This document shows, piece after piece, positions 34,039 to 46,460 of a stretch of DNA of 64,000 nucleotides; the stretch's first letter is position 1, and each line of letters starts with the position of its first letter. The notes beneath the pieces are model-generated. The model ran no database searches. It was not told where the DNA came from and worked only from the letters and a program-made list of their open reading frames with translations. Origin of the DNA: Sporodiniella umbellata (Eukaryota; Mucoromycota; Mucoromycetes; Mucorales; Rhizopodaceae); assembly GCA_025677835.1 (NCBI GenBank), contig JAIXMR010000097.1:1-64000 (forward strand), written 5' to 3'. Both the position numbers and the translations under genes were made by a program.

Positions 34039-34482
34039 TTAGAGCTTTTGGTTACTTAATGAAACGACAGAATCTTCGTATGTAGGTGGATGAACTATTC
34101 GGTTCTCTTGCATGGGCAAAAATGAAGGAGATCTTAACGAGCTTGGTTTGCGGGGAGACATTGGTGGAGAAGTAGATGCGTTGCGAAAACTGTAAATTTT
34201 ATGGAGAATAGAATTTCTTTCTTTTTTTTTTGGTGTCATAACCGGAGGCCCGGTGGGTATATTAGATTGAATATAAATATCTTCCTTTACTACGGCCGGT
34301 TCATACATTTGAACTTCTTTCGTATCAAGCTTTTCTTTTACTTCGCTAATACGCTGTTCGATGTCCATTAGCTCTTGCTTTTTTCTGTTGATTTTAATCA
34401 CAAAAACATATAGGCCAATCAATACAAAAGCAAAAATGAGAAGAATAATAAAGGTAAAAACTATTTCGTTTGTATTTAGCAT
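34039..34482 (-). CDS. Single-span membrane protein with PPxY motif
   Basis: Intronless, 147 residues. A strong N-terminal membrane helix (about residues 6-29, FTFIILLIFAFVLIGLYVF) is followed by a basic stop-transfer segment (KINRKKQ) and a short coiled-coil stretch (MDIEQRISEVKEKL). A disordered tail rich in Ser and Pro contains two SPP/SPR blocks (STSPPMSPRKPSSLRSPS). Near the C-terminus HPPTYED is a PPxY motif, the ligand of WW domains of Nedd4/Rsp5-type ubiquitin ligases. With a type I/III topology the motif would be cytosolic. No family name is recognised; the Rsp5 link is inference from the motif and layout. Confidence 0.7.
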   Translation of the reverse strand: MLNTNEIVFTFIILLIFAFVLIGLYVFVIKINRKKQELMDIEQRISEVKEKLDTKEVQMYEPAVVKEDIYIQSNIPTGPPVMTPKKKERNSILHKIYSFRNASTSPPMSPRKPSSLRSPSFLPMQENRIVHPPTYEDSVVSLSNQKL

Positions 34483-35805
34483 TTTGGATATATATATCGA
34501 TGGAGCAAAAGAAGGCTGTTATTTTACTTCTCTTATTTAAATACTTTGAAGAAATTCACTCCCTTCCTTTTTGGCATATGGGAGGGGGAAGGGGGTAATT
34601 ATCCAGTGTAGCTCGCATTGCAAACAAACAGCATAACTTTGCCAATTTGCAGAACAATTTTGTGGTATCTGAAATATCAGATCGCTATATTTTTATATGC
34701 GAACATTCTTTTTTTTTTGTATAAACATAAGCGACTGAATGCAACAAAAGAAAAAAAATCAACCAAAAAGAATGTTAATCTTTATAGGTAATGTGTTATA
34801 AAAAGCAATGATAAAGTTCATTATATCAAAACATAGTGAAGGGTATTATTTGAAGCTGTTAGCTTTATAGCCCAAACATCGAATTTGAGCTGAAGAATGA
34901 TGTTAATTGTTCTCCTGTTTTTTTCTTGTGTGATGAAATACATGCAATTGTGTATAAAAGTTAATTTGAAGGACAATAGTTGAAAAAGTAATGCTTTTTT
35001 TTTACTTCAAAATAGTGAACAATTTCGATATTTGCAAGATGATAGTTTTATCTGTTTACAAAAACTGTCAAAAGACTGCAAAAAAAAAAAACTGCCTACA
35101 GGATCTTTGGATAAATAGTTTTACGATCAAGTTTTTTTTTTTTAGATATTGAAGCTGTTTAATAACTATAGTACGTTTTCCATCATACGCTCAAGCTTCG
35201 ATTCAAAAATTGATTTACGACGGCATTTTGATACGAGACTATATTTATGTATGGATGGTACATCAATGACTTATAAAAATATAGTTGACTCTCTGCGCCA
35301 GCCAAAGCAGCAAATTGAAATCCAAATCTCGGTTTCTTTAACGGTTTAGAATTTCTGCTAAAAATTCATTAACTCTGATGGCTCTTTGGTTTCGGATCAA
35401 TAAGCTTACAGCTGACTCCAGATACCAAACAATGTAGTATTAAATCGCCAGTTAGAATATAAACCGTTAGTTTTCTAGAGAGCCTTTTTTGCACTATTGC
35501 TATAATAAAATTCTTTTATTATTGGGTAATATAGCGATGCTGCATAGAGAGACTTGATATATTATAGTTGAACAAATTAAAAGAAAGATGTGCCAAAAAA
35601 AAAAAAAAAGCGCAAAACATGTCAGCTCAGCAGCCGAGTTACCAAATCTTTAGCCTATACAAGAAATTAAAACAAAAAGGCATTTACATATGGCAATGGC
35701 TTTGAGTGTTGTTAGATGTTATTTTGTGATAGGTTATGTGAATTATTTTTAATATATAGCCAGGTAAGAATACTTATTTATTTACGTATATATATTGATA
35801 TGTAT
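34483..35805. other. Intergenic spacer
   Basis: No supported gene. A 66-residue plus-strand frame at 35149-35349 has no features. The region contains the promoter of the PPxY protein and the 3' side of the sugar transporter. Confidence 0.45.
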
Positions 35806-37629
35806 TTACACTTTTTTGCCCTCATCACTACTTTGATCGAGAAGCTTTTCTTTATTGTCAATAGCCATCGCTATCTCAGGGGGCACATCGCCAGCGCCAT
35901 CATCAAAAATAGCATCAATTTCTTCAAGCGTTCTACCTTTAGTTTCAACAAACCATATATAGACTACAAAAAATGCCACAACGTTCCATGCAGCATAGAA
36001 AATGTAAGTGGCCCAGCCAATTTTTTCTAGGAGAGGTGGTGTCCATAGCCCAATGGCAAAGTTGCTTAGCTTTTTTTTTTTTTTTTGAAAAAAAAGATAA
36101 AAGTTAGAAACACTTTCAAATTTCTTTTTGTTTCATCGCAAAACAACTTACCCAATTAGCGGATACAGCGAGCGACATACCTTTAGCTCTTGTTCGGAAA
36201 GGAAAAATCTCGGCGGGGTCTAAGGGAAATGAGTAAACGAAGATTGTAAAATTTGAAATATATTTACATAGCCAGTCAACACATGCCCAAGTTATGCCAA
36301 ACGTTCCAACGTATATCATGGTGAATACAATAACAAGAATCGAAGATGTCAGACCGAGTGAGACTTTGTTGAAGACAGCCATAAGAACTAACCAAATAAC
36401 CATGAAGAAATTTCCAGACATAAATAAAGGCTTTCTCCCAACCCTATCTACAAGGATTGAAGAAACAAGGGCACCACAAAAGTAAACAAGTGCAGTAAAT
36501 CCTGCAAACAAAATTGTTCGGTTTCCAGGTCCCAGGACCGTCTCATACATTTTTGGTGCGTAGTACTATTCAATGGTATGAGCGATATATTATGTTGATA
36601 GTAAGAGATTTACCGTGACAATATTAATACCGCACATTTGGCCTAGACTTTGTACCGCAATAGCAATGAAAGATCTTTTAGTGTATTTTGTAAACATTTC
36701 AGCCCATGTGGGTTCGCCTAGTTTGGCCTCAAGCTCCAATGTACCCTTGATCTGATTGAATTCCTCAAGTACATCGGGGCTATCTTTAGGCTTTCCATGC
36801 ATATCAGATAGAGTTTTTAATGCAACTTCATCTTTACTTTTGGAAATCAAAAATCTGGGGGATTCAGGAAGTGCCAGGGTTCCAACAGCCAAAATAAGAG
36901 CAAAGACCACTTGTAATAGTAGGGGGCCACGGAATGACCAATCAGATTCGACAAAAGAAAATCCATAATCAATAAATTCTGAAAAAAAAAAGTTTCTTTA
37001 GCACTGTCAGGGCCAAACAACAGGGATTGTCCGCATTGTTAACGTTAGATTTATGTTTACCTGAGGCCATGTATCCAAACATGTTAATACTCATGCCCAA
37101 GACAGTAACTCGACCTCTCTATAAATTCATCAGTTTCTTACTTTTTTTTTTTTAGTTACTAACATTGTGAGCACGACTCAGCTCTGCTGTGTATACTGGC
37201 AATACAGTACTCAAAAAGCCAATACCAAAGCCAGCAATCAATCTTCCTAGGAGGATGCCAGGTAAGTTATTAGAGCCAGTTTGGACAGCGCCGCCTACAA
37301 TAAAAATGGATGCTCCGATCAAGATTGTCCAGCGACGGCCGATTTTGTCCATAAACCAACTAGTGGGATAAGCAGTAAACCAAGCGCCCAGTTCAAAGAT
37401 TGCGATGATCAGGCCCTGGATAGTAGAACTCGGAAAGCCAAATAACTGTAACCAGCGATCATTCACTAAAATTCCAGACATAACTCCTTGATCGTCTACA
37501 TCATTATTTTTAGTTTTCTTTTTAGTGTTATTGAAGAAACTCTTCTTCGATATACATACAGCCAAACAAAAACTGGCCAAGCGAGGCAAAGCATGCTACA
37601 GAGTATAGTAGAGCATTGCCTTTCAACAT
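35806..37629 (-). CDS. MFS sugar (hexose) transporter
   Basis: Seven exons (37629-37560, 37495-37164, 37118-37061, 36978-36614, 36565-36268, 36219-36152, 36069-35806) join to 484 residues with 12 membrane helices. Sugar-porter signatures are present: LFGYDQGVMSG in helix 1, DKIGRRWTILIGA after helix 2, GRLIAGFGIGFLS, and PESPRFLISK at the central loop. Further on are DRVGRKPLF, LYPAEIFPFRTRAKG, ANWLSNFAIG and the ending VETKGRTLEEIDAIF. It should move a monosaccharide with or without protons across the plasma membrane; substrate is not predictable. The start at 37629 gives a short N-terminus like that of many fungal family members. The last intron ends in 16 A then G before CTAAGC. Confidence 0.92.
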
Positions 37630-39658
37630 TGTTTTGTTAGTTTTATTTTTCTTGTTAAAAAAACAAGTAGCAAGGCATTAGCTATTTATACTGTAAAGCT
37701 GCATATATTTTCTGTGACGGTGCGATTGGAACAAGGTTAAAGTACCAAACACAGTAAAAGTCCTAGCCAATCGGGCAATTTTATGAGAGCTGGTTTTTTC
37801 TGTATTATAATAATCACTAAAAGAGCTTCTTGTTCGGTACTCATATATACGTAAAAAAAAAAAAAAAAGTAATAGAAAAACTTGAACAGAAACCCAAAAA
37901 TAAATACCAAATTTCACAAAGGCTCTACTATTTATCGCGTTTCTTGAGGGTCGATAAATCAAACAAAGCGTTTTTAAATACGTCAGTGCTTTATTGGTCT
38001 GGGATAATGGAGAGCTTTTCATTGGTCGGAATAAAAATCCCAGACGTCTTTCCCGCCTAAACGTACAGTATCAAACTGAATGAATAACAGGAGAATATTC
38101 CATTTCAGGAACGGTTTAAACTAGCAATGTCTCATGACATCTATTTGTTATTACCTCTTGCGTTACTGTGTTGCAGTTTTTAATTAGCTGATCTTGTTCT
38201 TTCACCAGTAAGATCAGCACTATCAATTAGCTTTTCCCTTGCGATACAACTGCGACAATCGGTTTTATTTTCTGTTCTTGGTTTATTTATACTGTTGTAG
38301 CTGTTGGGTTTGTGACCAATAACCAATATATATGAGAAAAAAATATGATAGAATTTGAGTTCCAGTTTTTTTAAGCTTATTTAGACCTCTAGTATCACTG
38401 TCATTAGGTACAAAGAGGTAGCACGATGTATACGTACAGGCTATAGCCGTCTTAAAATCTAAGAAAGCCACACTAATACCTGAAAAGGATACTGATGACA
38501 GCGCTGATAGGCACATACCCCGTTAGCTTTTGTTCAATCACCAGAACAAATAACTTTTCGAGGAGGAAGACAAGGTAATTGGTATCAACAAACGTTTTAG
38601 ATATAGCTAAGAAGGTTCAAGAAAAACCAAATGAAATGAGTGTTCAGTTTTTCTCTTAAAACATCTATCAAATTGTACAAGACGTGTGATATTTCACCGT
38701 TTTTACACTGCCTTTTTTTTGTAAGCTGTATTGGAGCAGGGGCTACTTATAAAACATCAATCTCATAATCAAAATCCAAGCATTGCTATTGAAAGGGTCC
38801 AAATCCAGCTCAGAAGTTGTAAACTGGTTGAGACTGTCTGAGCAGATAAAAATGTCAATTTTTGAAGGTAGTTGGGCTTTCCAAAACCAACAGACAACCA
38901 AAACGCACCCTGGGAGCTAACAGTAAAATATTCAAATTCTTATTTGACGGTCTGGCTCTGGAATGCGGTGTGGTCAAAATACCTAGCTCAAGCTTCACAA
39001 GTACTTTTCAGTCGCGTCCCTCAACGATATAAAGCCCAAACAACCAGCATGGTTGATATTTCTGTTATTATTTTCAGTTTTGATCTTCTGAATTGTTACT
39101 ATTTTCTTAAGAAAGTCTTTAGAAAAGATTTAATTGGTTTCAGTACTGGACTTTTCTCGGATGCATAAAACACGACAGATTTGTTTGCTTTACATATTCG
39201 TCATTGTCTATTTCCATAGATTTTCGCTTTTCGGATCTCTATAAAATTCTGTTACAGCATCCAGTGCTTATTCTTTTTCTCTTGAAAAAGCCGTGTCGGT
39301 TTTTTTATTCCAAAAGCTATTGACGAAAAAAAGAAACATGAATTTGCAGTTTTCCAGCACTCACACTACAAAACCCGTCACAAATTGAAAACCATATTTT
39401 GAAATTTCACTCCGCTTTTTAAGCCTGCAACTTAACACTGGAGACACTGTACTAGGTGCATTTCTCCATAAGGTAATTATTCCTAAAGAGTACAATTGTA
39501 CCGTTTTGACCAATCGGGTTTTTAGCATAACTCACTAAAACTAAGCTAGTCTGTTACTGCGAAAACTCAGTTGATATAAAGTTGGGTTCTGTTTTTAATT
39601 TTTCTTTTCCATAATTTATAACTTTAAGCTTTCAAGCTTTTTATAGCATCACAGTAAA
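37630..39658. other. Divergent intergenic region
   Basis: Between two divergently oriented genes, so it holds both promoters. A 98-residue plus-strand frame at 38872-39168 has no recognised family. Pyrimidine-rich sequence and a gatataaa box lie at about 39573-39580, some 80 bp before the dehydrogenase ATG. Confidence 0.5.
39573..39580 (+). promoter_or_regulatory. Possible TATA box of the dehydrogenase gene
   Basis: gatataaa about 80 bp upstream of the ATG at 39659, followed by a T/C-rich stretch typical of fungal core promoters. Inferred. Confidence 0.35.
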
Positions 39659-40747
39659 ATGACTTCAGTCGATAAAGAAATGACCGTTGCCAGTTGGGAA
39701 AGCCTTGGAACTATCGAACTAATATCCAAAAACGTTCCTGTATTGAAGGCTGGGGAAGTTTTGATTAAAGTTGCAGCATCGGGTATTTGCGGTAAGTAAC
39801 AACTATAGTCTTCATAGTAACAAAGAAAAAAGAAACTAAAGGTTTTTGCAGGTACGGATTTACACATATGCAAGGGAGAAACGCCGCAAGCTACCAAGAA
39901 AGTAGTTATTGGCCATGAATTTTGTGGCTACGTTGAACAAATCCACCCTGGAACACTTTCAGTTGTCAAAGTCGGTGACTTGGTTGCAATAGACCCAAAC
40001 ATGCCTTGCAACCAGTGTACCTTTTGCCGCAATAAAAAATATCACCTTTGCGTTAATCTGTTCTGTATTGGTGTTACTGTTGATGGCGGTATGTCTCAGT
40101 ATGTCTCTGTACCAGCTCGTGCAGCCATTACTGTCCCTTCACACGTCACTCCTGAAGTTGCTTGTTTGTCTGAACCTTTGTCTTGTGTTGTACATGCGGT
40201 TGATAAAGGCCATGTAAAAACAGGGGACTCTGTACTAGTTATAGGCGCCGGTCCTATTGGTCTAATGGTTACTGCTCTCGTCAATGCTACGGGTGGCCAG
40301 GTCTCTGTCATTGAGCCTAGCGAGTTTAGACGCGAACAAGCTAAAAAAACTTTTGGAGCAACTTATGCATATGCTCCTGGTGCATTGGCTGCTGTTGATG
40401 GAACTAAAGGTGAAGGCTATGACGTTGTTTTTGAATGTGTTGGTCGTCCAAACACTGCTGAGGATGCTGTCAGTTTTGCCAAAGCTGGCGGCAATATTGT
40501 GTGGGTTGGTGTAGCCAAAGTGGAAGATAGAGTATCTGTGTCTCCATATGATGTATATAGAAAGGAGCTTACAATCACATCAACTTTCACAAATCCATAC
40601 GGTATCGACCGTGCTGTTAAAATTTTAGCTGAAGGAAGGATTGACTGGAGCGCACTTGTGTCTCATTCATTTAAATTAAACGAGTTCGATCAAGCATGGG
40701 AAGTATTCAAGGCTGGTACTGGATTGAAAGTGGTTATCAAGCCATAA
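39659..40747 (+). CDS. Zinc-dependent polyol/alcohol dehydrogenase (MDR family)
   Basis: Two exons (39659-39791 and 39852-40747) encode 342 residues. Catalytic zinc ligands are visible as ASGICGTDLHICKG (Cys) and VIGHEFCG (His-Glu). The structural zinc loop has four Cys in PNMPCNQCTFCRNKKYHLC. The cofactor fold shows VLVIGAGPIGLM, with an acidic residue at the end of the next strand (VSVIEPSEFRRE), which favours NAD over NADP. The layout resembles sorbitol/xylitol/D-arabinitol dehydrogenases, so oxidation of a sugar alcohol to a ketose in the cytosol is the best guess. It lies about 2 kb from the divergently transcribed sugar transporter, which may be meaningful or chance. Confidence 0.92.
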
Positions 40748-41005
40748 ACGCTTTATTTTTTGTTTTTTCTTTTAAAAAAAAACTCCAACACAATAAAAAT
40801 GCATGTACATCAATTGAAATATTAGCAAGTGTCTGCTGTTGTCTTTAAAGAACAGAAATATAAGCAAGCAATAATTGTAAAACTCACACAATTTCACTAA
40901 AAACCCTACAATGGAAAGACGTTTGGTCTAAAGACTTTATTTTTGCGTATTTCTAAAGGAACGATTAGCTCAATCTCAAATTTTAACCGACCAGCAGTTT
41001 GTTTC

Positions 41006-42997
41006 TTAAGCGTGATTTTGAGGCTTTTTTCTTCTTTCTAAAATTGCCGATTTTTCTAAATTCAATTCAATAGAAACTCCAAGCTGTCTTGCTTTGGCGG
41101 CTCTTGCCTTTTTAGTACCGTTGCTATCACTGATGGCTCTCAGTTTCTTTTCTAAAAGCTCTATCTGTTTGGCATCCATTGGCTTCCCTTCGCTTGCAGA
41201 TGTTTTTATGGAAGAGTTTTCATCTGTAAGCTCTTCATCAGTGGTTGTTCCTTCGTTCTCTTCGCTCAGTGCACTGACCACGTGCTTAAATGTTAAGTCT
41301 CGACCTTCTTGTAAACTCATATGCTTCCGCCTGGCCTTTTCTTCAGCCATACGATGAACAGTATAAGAAATATCAAACATTTCCTTCATAGACGTAACGC
41401 CAGAAAACAAATCCCTTCGAGGTGTGGTAGCACCAGACGCAATGATAGACGGTGCACGAGAATTGACGCGAGAATTTACAACGGATGAGACCCCAGATGA
41501 AGGGGCGGCCGCTTCTAACTCTTCTTCATCTCTGTTGCGCTCTAAGATCATGCGTTTGTATGCTTCAGCTTCTGTTTCTTTTTGTCTGGCCGCGAGGTCA
41601 CTAAGCATACTAGAGGGCTCAGCCTTGGGTATGGATTCCAGTAGAAACCCTGGGTGACTATCTGCTGCAGGTACGTCATTGGTCTCAACTTGTTTTACAT
41701 TCTGATAAAAGGATATTTTTGTTAAATAAGCTAGGGTAATAATAAATATAAACCCACCTGCTTTTTCATCCAAGGGTGTTCAAGAAATTGATCGATGGTG
41801 TAACGTTTTTTGGGATCAACACAAAGTAGATTTGTGATCAAATCCTTTGCTTCTTGAGATATATTGTCCCACCACGGGCTTAAAAATGTGAACCGTCCCT
41901 TGGCCACTTTCTCTGTTAAAACGCCGATACTTTCGTCATAGAAAGGTGGAAATCCACAGAGCATGGTATAGAGTACACAGCCCATAGCCCACATATCCAC
42001 AGACACTGAATACCGTCTGTCATTTACAATCTCAGGTGCCGTGTAACCGACAGTACCACATGGTGTCCTTGTCTGCTGGTCCCAGATTTCCTTCGATAGC
42101 CCAAAATCAGCAATTTTTACTTGACCAATCCCGCCACCACCCAAACCTTCCACAAACTTCCCTTCGTCCTCTTTAGGCTCATCAAACGGGTTGGGAGGCA
42201 AAGGCAAATCTCGTTTCATAAAATCCAAGGGCATAAATAGCAAATTCTCTGGCTTTATATCCCTGAAAATTTAAAGCGTTTAGTCTGTTGATACAAAAGA
42301 CGGTTTTGCCTTTCTACCTGTGAACAATTCCTTTTTCGTCATGTAGATACATAATTCCCTCAGCAACTTGTCTTATACAATGGCGCGCAAGATCTTCACT
42401 GAGATACGTCAGACGAACAATCTGATGAAAAAGCTCGCCGCCTTCACAAAGCTCCAATATAAGAAAAAGGTGCTAAAGTTGCATTTGCAATTACTATGCT
42501 GTCAGAAATAGCGTGTTATTTACTTCTTTTGTTTCTTTAAAGTCTAGTAGTTTAATAATCGCGGGATGGTCTATTGTCTTCATTATTTTTGCTTCTTTCA
42601 ACACACTTGATTTCTTTAAAACGCTGTTTAGCTAATAATAGGAGTTGCGCTGCGCTCTTATAATACCTGATGGTTGTTTATTTCTGATTTTATGACCACT
42701 TTGATAGCAACTTTTTCGTTCGTATCCAATTTTGTGGCCCCATATACTTTAGAAAACGCTCCGCTAAAGATAGATTTTCGTCATTAGCTTTTATTCTTCT
42801 GACAAAAAAAAAAAAAAAAACAATAAGGCATACTCTCCAAGTTTTGCTGTCACTTTGTATTCTTCAAGGCCAGGAAATCTCGGCATAGTGTCCTTTGCTT
42901 TCTTTTCTTCTTGAACAATACGAGTTGCAGCCTCAAACTTTTGTGATCCTGGATACGAACTCTTAATGAAATTCTTTATGTGACTAAAAACGGCCAT
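41006..42997 (-). CDS. RCK/MAPKAPK-like CAMK protein kinase
   Basis: Protein of about 600 residues spread over several exons (first 42997-42834; second from 42763). A short N-terminus leads to a kinase domain: GLEEYKVTAKLG and GDGAFSKVYGA (P-loop), VAIKVV (Lys), LILELCEGGELFHQIV, and VHRDIKPENLLF. The catalytic loop is followed by an insert rich in Pro/Gly, then VKIADFGLSKEIWDQQ, the activation loop TPCGTVGYTAPEIV, and DMWAMGCVLYTMLCGFPPF. The domain ends at LEHPWMKKQ. The C-terminal 250 residues are charged and carry Ser/Thr clusters (SSGVSSVVNSRVNSRAPS). The layout resembles yeast Rck2 and fission yeast Srk1, kinases acting below stress MAPK. The first intron has a 17-nt T run on the sense strand. 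Confidence 0.85.
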
Positions 42998-43712
42998 TTG
43001 ATGATTGTAAATGTATATAAAAATTGAAACGAGAGTGAAAAGAAGAAAAAAAGAATTAAAAAGCTAAAACAGAGACAACGATTTCATTGGTTTTAAAGCT
43101 ATTAAATGCCCGACTTTTGTTTACTGTTTCAATCCCAGAATTAAAATCTCAAGTTTAGTGTTTTCTAAAGAGAAAAAAAGTGCACTATTTCGCGTTTAAA
43201 TTCATGTGCATAAAAAAAAAAAAATAGCGTAAAATAGCGAGTCTAAAATAAAGGTTATTACAAAAACAAATTGTCAAGTATAAGGATCAATTGGTACAAG
43301 AGTGTAAAACCCTAAAATACGAATTAACGGTAAGGGTTCAAGTAGCACTAATAGACCTATAAAAAATTATTAGGTAATCCGCCGGCAACTTCTAGAAAAA
43401 CGAAAGATTAAATGTATGCTGTCATAGTGTTACATCTTGTCTTTTCCCTTGCTTTTCTTGTAGGATCCAAAGTAGGTTGGAGTTCAAGTTCATTTTAGAC
43501 TCAAGTCTGTGCACTAATTGGGTGACACTTGCAAAGTTGAACCTGATTTACTTTTTTTTTTAAAAAAAAAAAGTCAGCAGTACACTTTGAGCAAGCAATT
43601 GTATATGCTTTCTACACATCCGAAAACTGGAAGTTAAGCTTGCAAAACTTTTTTTCTAAAAATCTTTCAAAGAACTTTATTTAGAGGGGGAAAAAAGGTA
43701 GATTTAACCAAT
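42998..43712. other. Intergenic spacer
   Basis: Promoter of the kinase gene and 3' side of the next gene. Contains a T10A12 inverted tract flanked by ac/gt at 43550-43575. No gene seen. Confidence 0.5.
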
Positions 43713-46372
43713 TTAAAATTTGAACACCTCAACTCTATAAATAGGTATGCCTTGCTCGCCACCGAACTTGCCGTTCTTCTTCTTTCTGAAACGAGTCAAC
43801 TCATCCTGCGGCGCGTCTATGTTGTCTTTGTTTGCTTGCTTTTCTAATTGTTTCTTTGCTCGTGAGTGTTTGTATTTGCGGCTATAGGCACCTAAAATAT
43901 TCCTCATTTGCTCAAGGTCATCCACAACTTCAATTTCTTTAGATACTAGCTCTTGCAGTGTTTGTATTGTTGACTGAAGAGTAGGTTCTAATATAAGTGT
44001 GGGGAAATGAATGTCTAATATACTGTTGCAGAAGTCGACAATCTATAAAATGATCATAAGTACTTGGTTAATATTGAGAAAGATGAATTTATGTTTACAT
44101 TGCTACGGTTTTCTAGACTTGCTGGTTTTTCGCTCAACCAAATAACAAGCGTATTTAATATGATTGGTAACTCTGCAGCGCTAATTCGTTTTAATGACTG
44201 TTGAAGGAAAACGTCATTTCTTGGGGCCCCCACAATATTTCTAAAGTATATTCCGAACCGCTCATCGCTCCATTCTTCTTTGTTTTCTTTAGATTTGGAA
44301 CTCAACACCTTGATGAGCGTCACTAAGTCATTTTCTGGAATATCTTTTACAGTTTCAAGTATAACAGGTACCAGCGACCACTCTTCTCTATCCAATACAG
44401 TTTGTACAATTCCTTTATCGAAATAGCTGCTACAAACAAAGGATTTCGACATCAAATAAAGTAATACATCTATAGGCCATAAACCGTTGCCTTTTTCAGA
44501 TGAGGAAAACCGAGATATAATGCTTGATATAAAGTGCTGTGATAGTTCGACTTCTTTTTTCTTTTGCTGTTCAAACCCGGACATCATCCACTGTTTGTAT
44601 TGGCCTGCTTGAGCTTCAGGAGATGCTTCGGACATAGAAATGTCTTCACTTTCGTCAAATAGTACTTTGACACTCACATACTCAAAGAATTTCTTGGAAA
44701 ATTCTTTGTCCTCCACACCCTGTGCAAGTAATTGGGACAAAGAGTTAGACTCCAAAGTCAGCCCAGAGTTGACCTTGGAAACCCACTTGTCGTAAATTTC
44801 CTCAGACTCCTTTAACGTAGACGAAAAGGCTACGTCACTAGTAATATTTTCCATCCCACTGCGAGAAAATCCGACATTCTCATTTGAACCAAGTTCTTCG
44901 TTTATACCCATAAAAGCTACTGTCTGTTTCATCTTTCCTAAAGCTGCTATAAGAGACACCGGTTCACTGTAATAAGGACACAGCATAACCAAAGAGCTTG
45001 TATCAACTACTTTTTTATGTGATCTTCCACTTTTTTTCGAGTTTTGAGAATCAACAGAAGAGATTGTAATTGCTAAGTGAGAGCTTGGTAGAGCAGCAAT
45101 ACTGTATACACAGTTCTTGTTAAACGTATTTTTTTCAGTGGTTTTGACGACTTGCTCAGCTTGAAGTGTACCATATTTAACGTCCCAGACACTAACAACA
45201 TGCTCCTCATGCTTTTTGGTAATACGGGGGGCGATAAGGGCCACATAGCTATCGCCCAAAGGAGTAACTGCTGCAACATTACCTAATACTGGATCTTGAA
45301 ACTTGTATCCCTTTAACGGGATATTCAGTTGCTTAAGTAGTTGACTTGCTAGTTTTTTTGAAGAGTTGTATTTGAGCTGCAGTTGCATAACAGACCATAT
45401 GCCTGATTCGCTTAATACTGTCAATCGACCGTCGTTAGGGTCCAAAGTAAACCCTATAGGTTTTTCTGTCAAGTTCATGTCGATCAAAGCCAAGCTGTCC
45501 ACGCTTCGACGCTCCACATTAACATAGTTGAGCTGAACATTATACGAGTCGCTTGACTTGTTAATGGTAACGACAATAGTAGATCTAGCAGGGACTACAG
45601 AAGAAGGAATACAGCATTGGGTGTTGGATGTAACAAAAACTGTAGACCAAACAACGCGCGCGTTTTTTGGTGCTTTCTGTTTTGCAGTCAAGCGCTCGAG
45701 ACCTTTTGTGTTTAGTTCTATCGATCCGTTTTCGCTGATTAAAATAACGTGAGATTGCAAAATAGGTGAGATGTGTATAGCATGAAGTCGATCTTCAAAC
45801 TAAATAACCGTTCGATATTAGGTATACGCTTATAGCTATCTAGCGCTTTTGGAAGACCACTTACTGTTTTGGTGATATGATCAGCGCTGTCAGTGTCACT
45901 GTTTTTTGTATGTTTCCATAACCAGACTTTCTTTAGTTGTTCTTCTTTGGGCATATCTGGGCTAGAAGCGATAATAGCGTAGGTGTAATCGGTTGAATCA
46001 GGATCTCTTCCTCCGTCCTGATGTGTAGCAGGTCCAGCAAACGCAACACCGGGTGGCGAAATCCACGATTGTGTGCATTTTTGATCGATTGTCTATAAAA
46101 ACAAAAACAAAATAACGTAAGCTAAGATGTACTGTACATTCTTTTCTGTCTCATTTTACGTTGTAAATTTTAAATCCTTCGCCTTGTACAGTAATAGCTA
46201 CATTATCAGCAATGTCAGAACGATCAGAGTCACGTCCAGCTTCCAAAACAGATTCCAAAGCGTCTATCCCCACTGTAAACAAACGACTATCGTTTTCGCC
46301 TATTTTCTTGTTAAAACGTGCGAGCGGGAAAGCTTCTTCCAACACAAATCCTGGCATTATAATATGGTTCAA
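43713..46372 (-). CDS. NOL11: NOL11-like U3 snoRNP / ribosome biogenesis protein
   Basis: Roughly 830 residues in at least four exons: 46372-46160, 46092 to about 45790, a long exon to 44054, and a last exon to 43713. The most telling block is SLVMLCPYYSEPVSLIAALGK, which matches the NOL11/NUC205 region following the beta-propeller. The N-terminal half reads as a WD-like propeller (LTVLSESGIWSVMQL, VVSVWDVKYGTLQAEQVV) and the C-terminal half is helical. The tail is basic (RFRKKKNGKFGGEQG). NOL11 works in the tUTP/SSU processome for pre-rRNA transcription and 18S maturation in the nucleolus. At about 45793 the reading shifts from ERLFS to FEDRLHAIHISP by one base within a TTT run, which fits a missing T. 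The start could be 46372 or 46357 (MPGFVLEEAF). Confidence 0.78.
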
Positions 46373-46460
46373 ATAAAAAAAAAATCAAAAGCAAGAAAAA
46401 AATAGAGTTCAACAGAAATTGAGGCTTAGATTGACATTGAAACTAAGATCCAAATTTATT

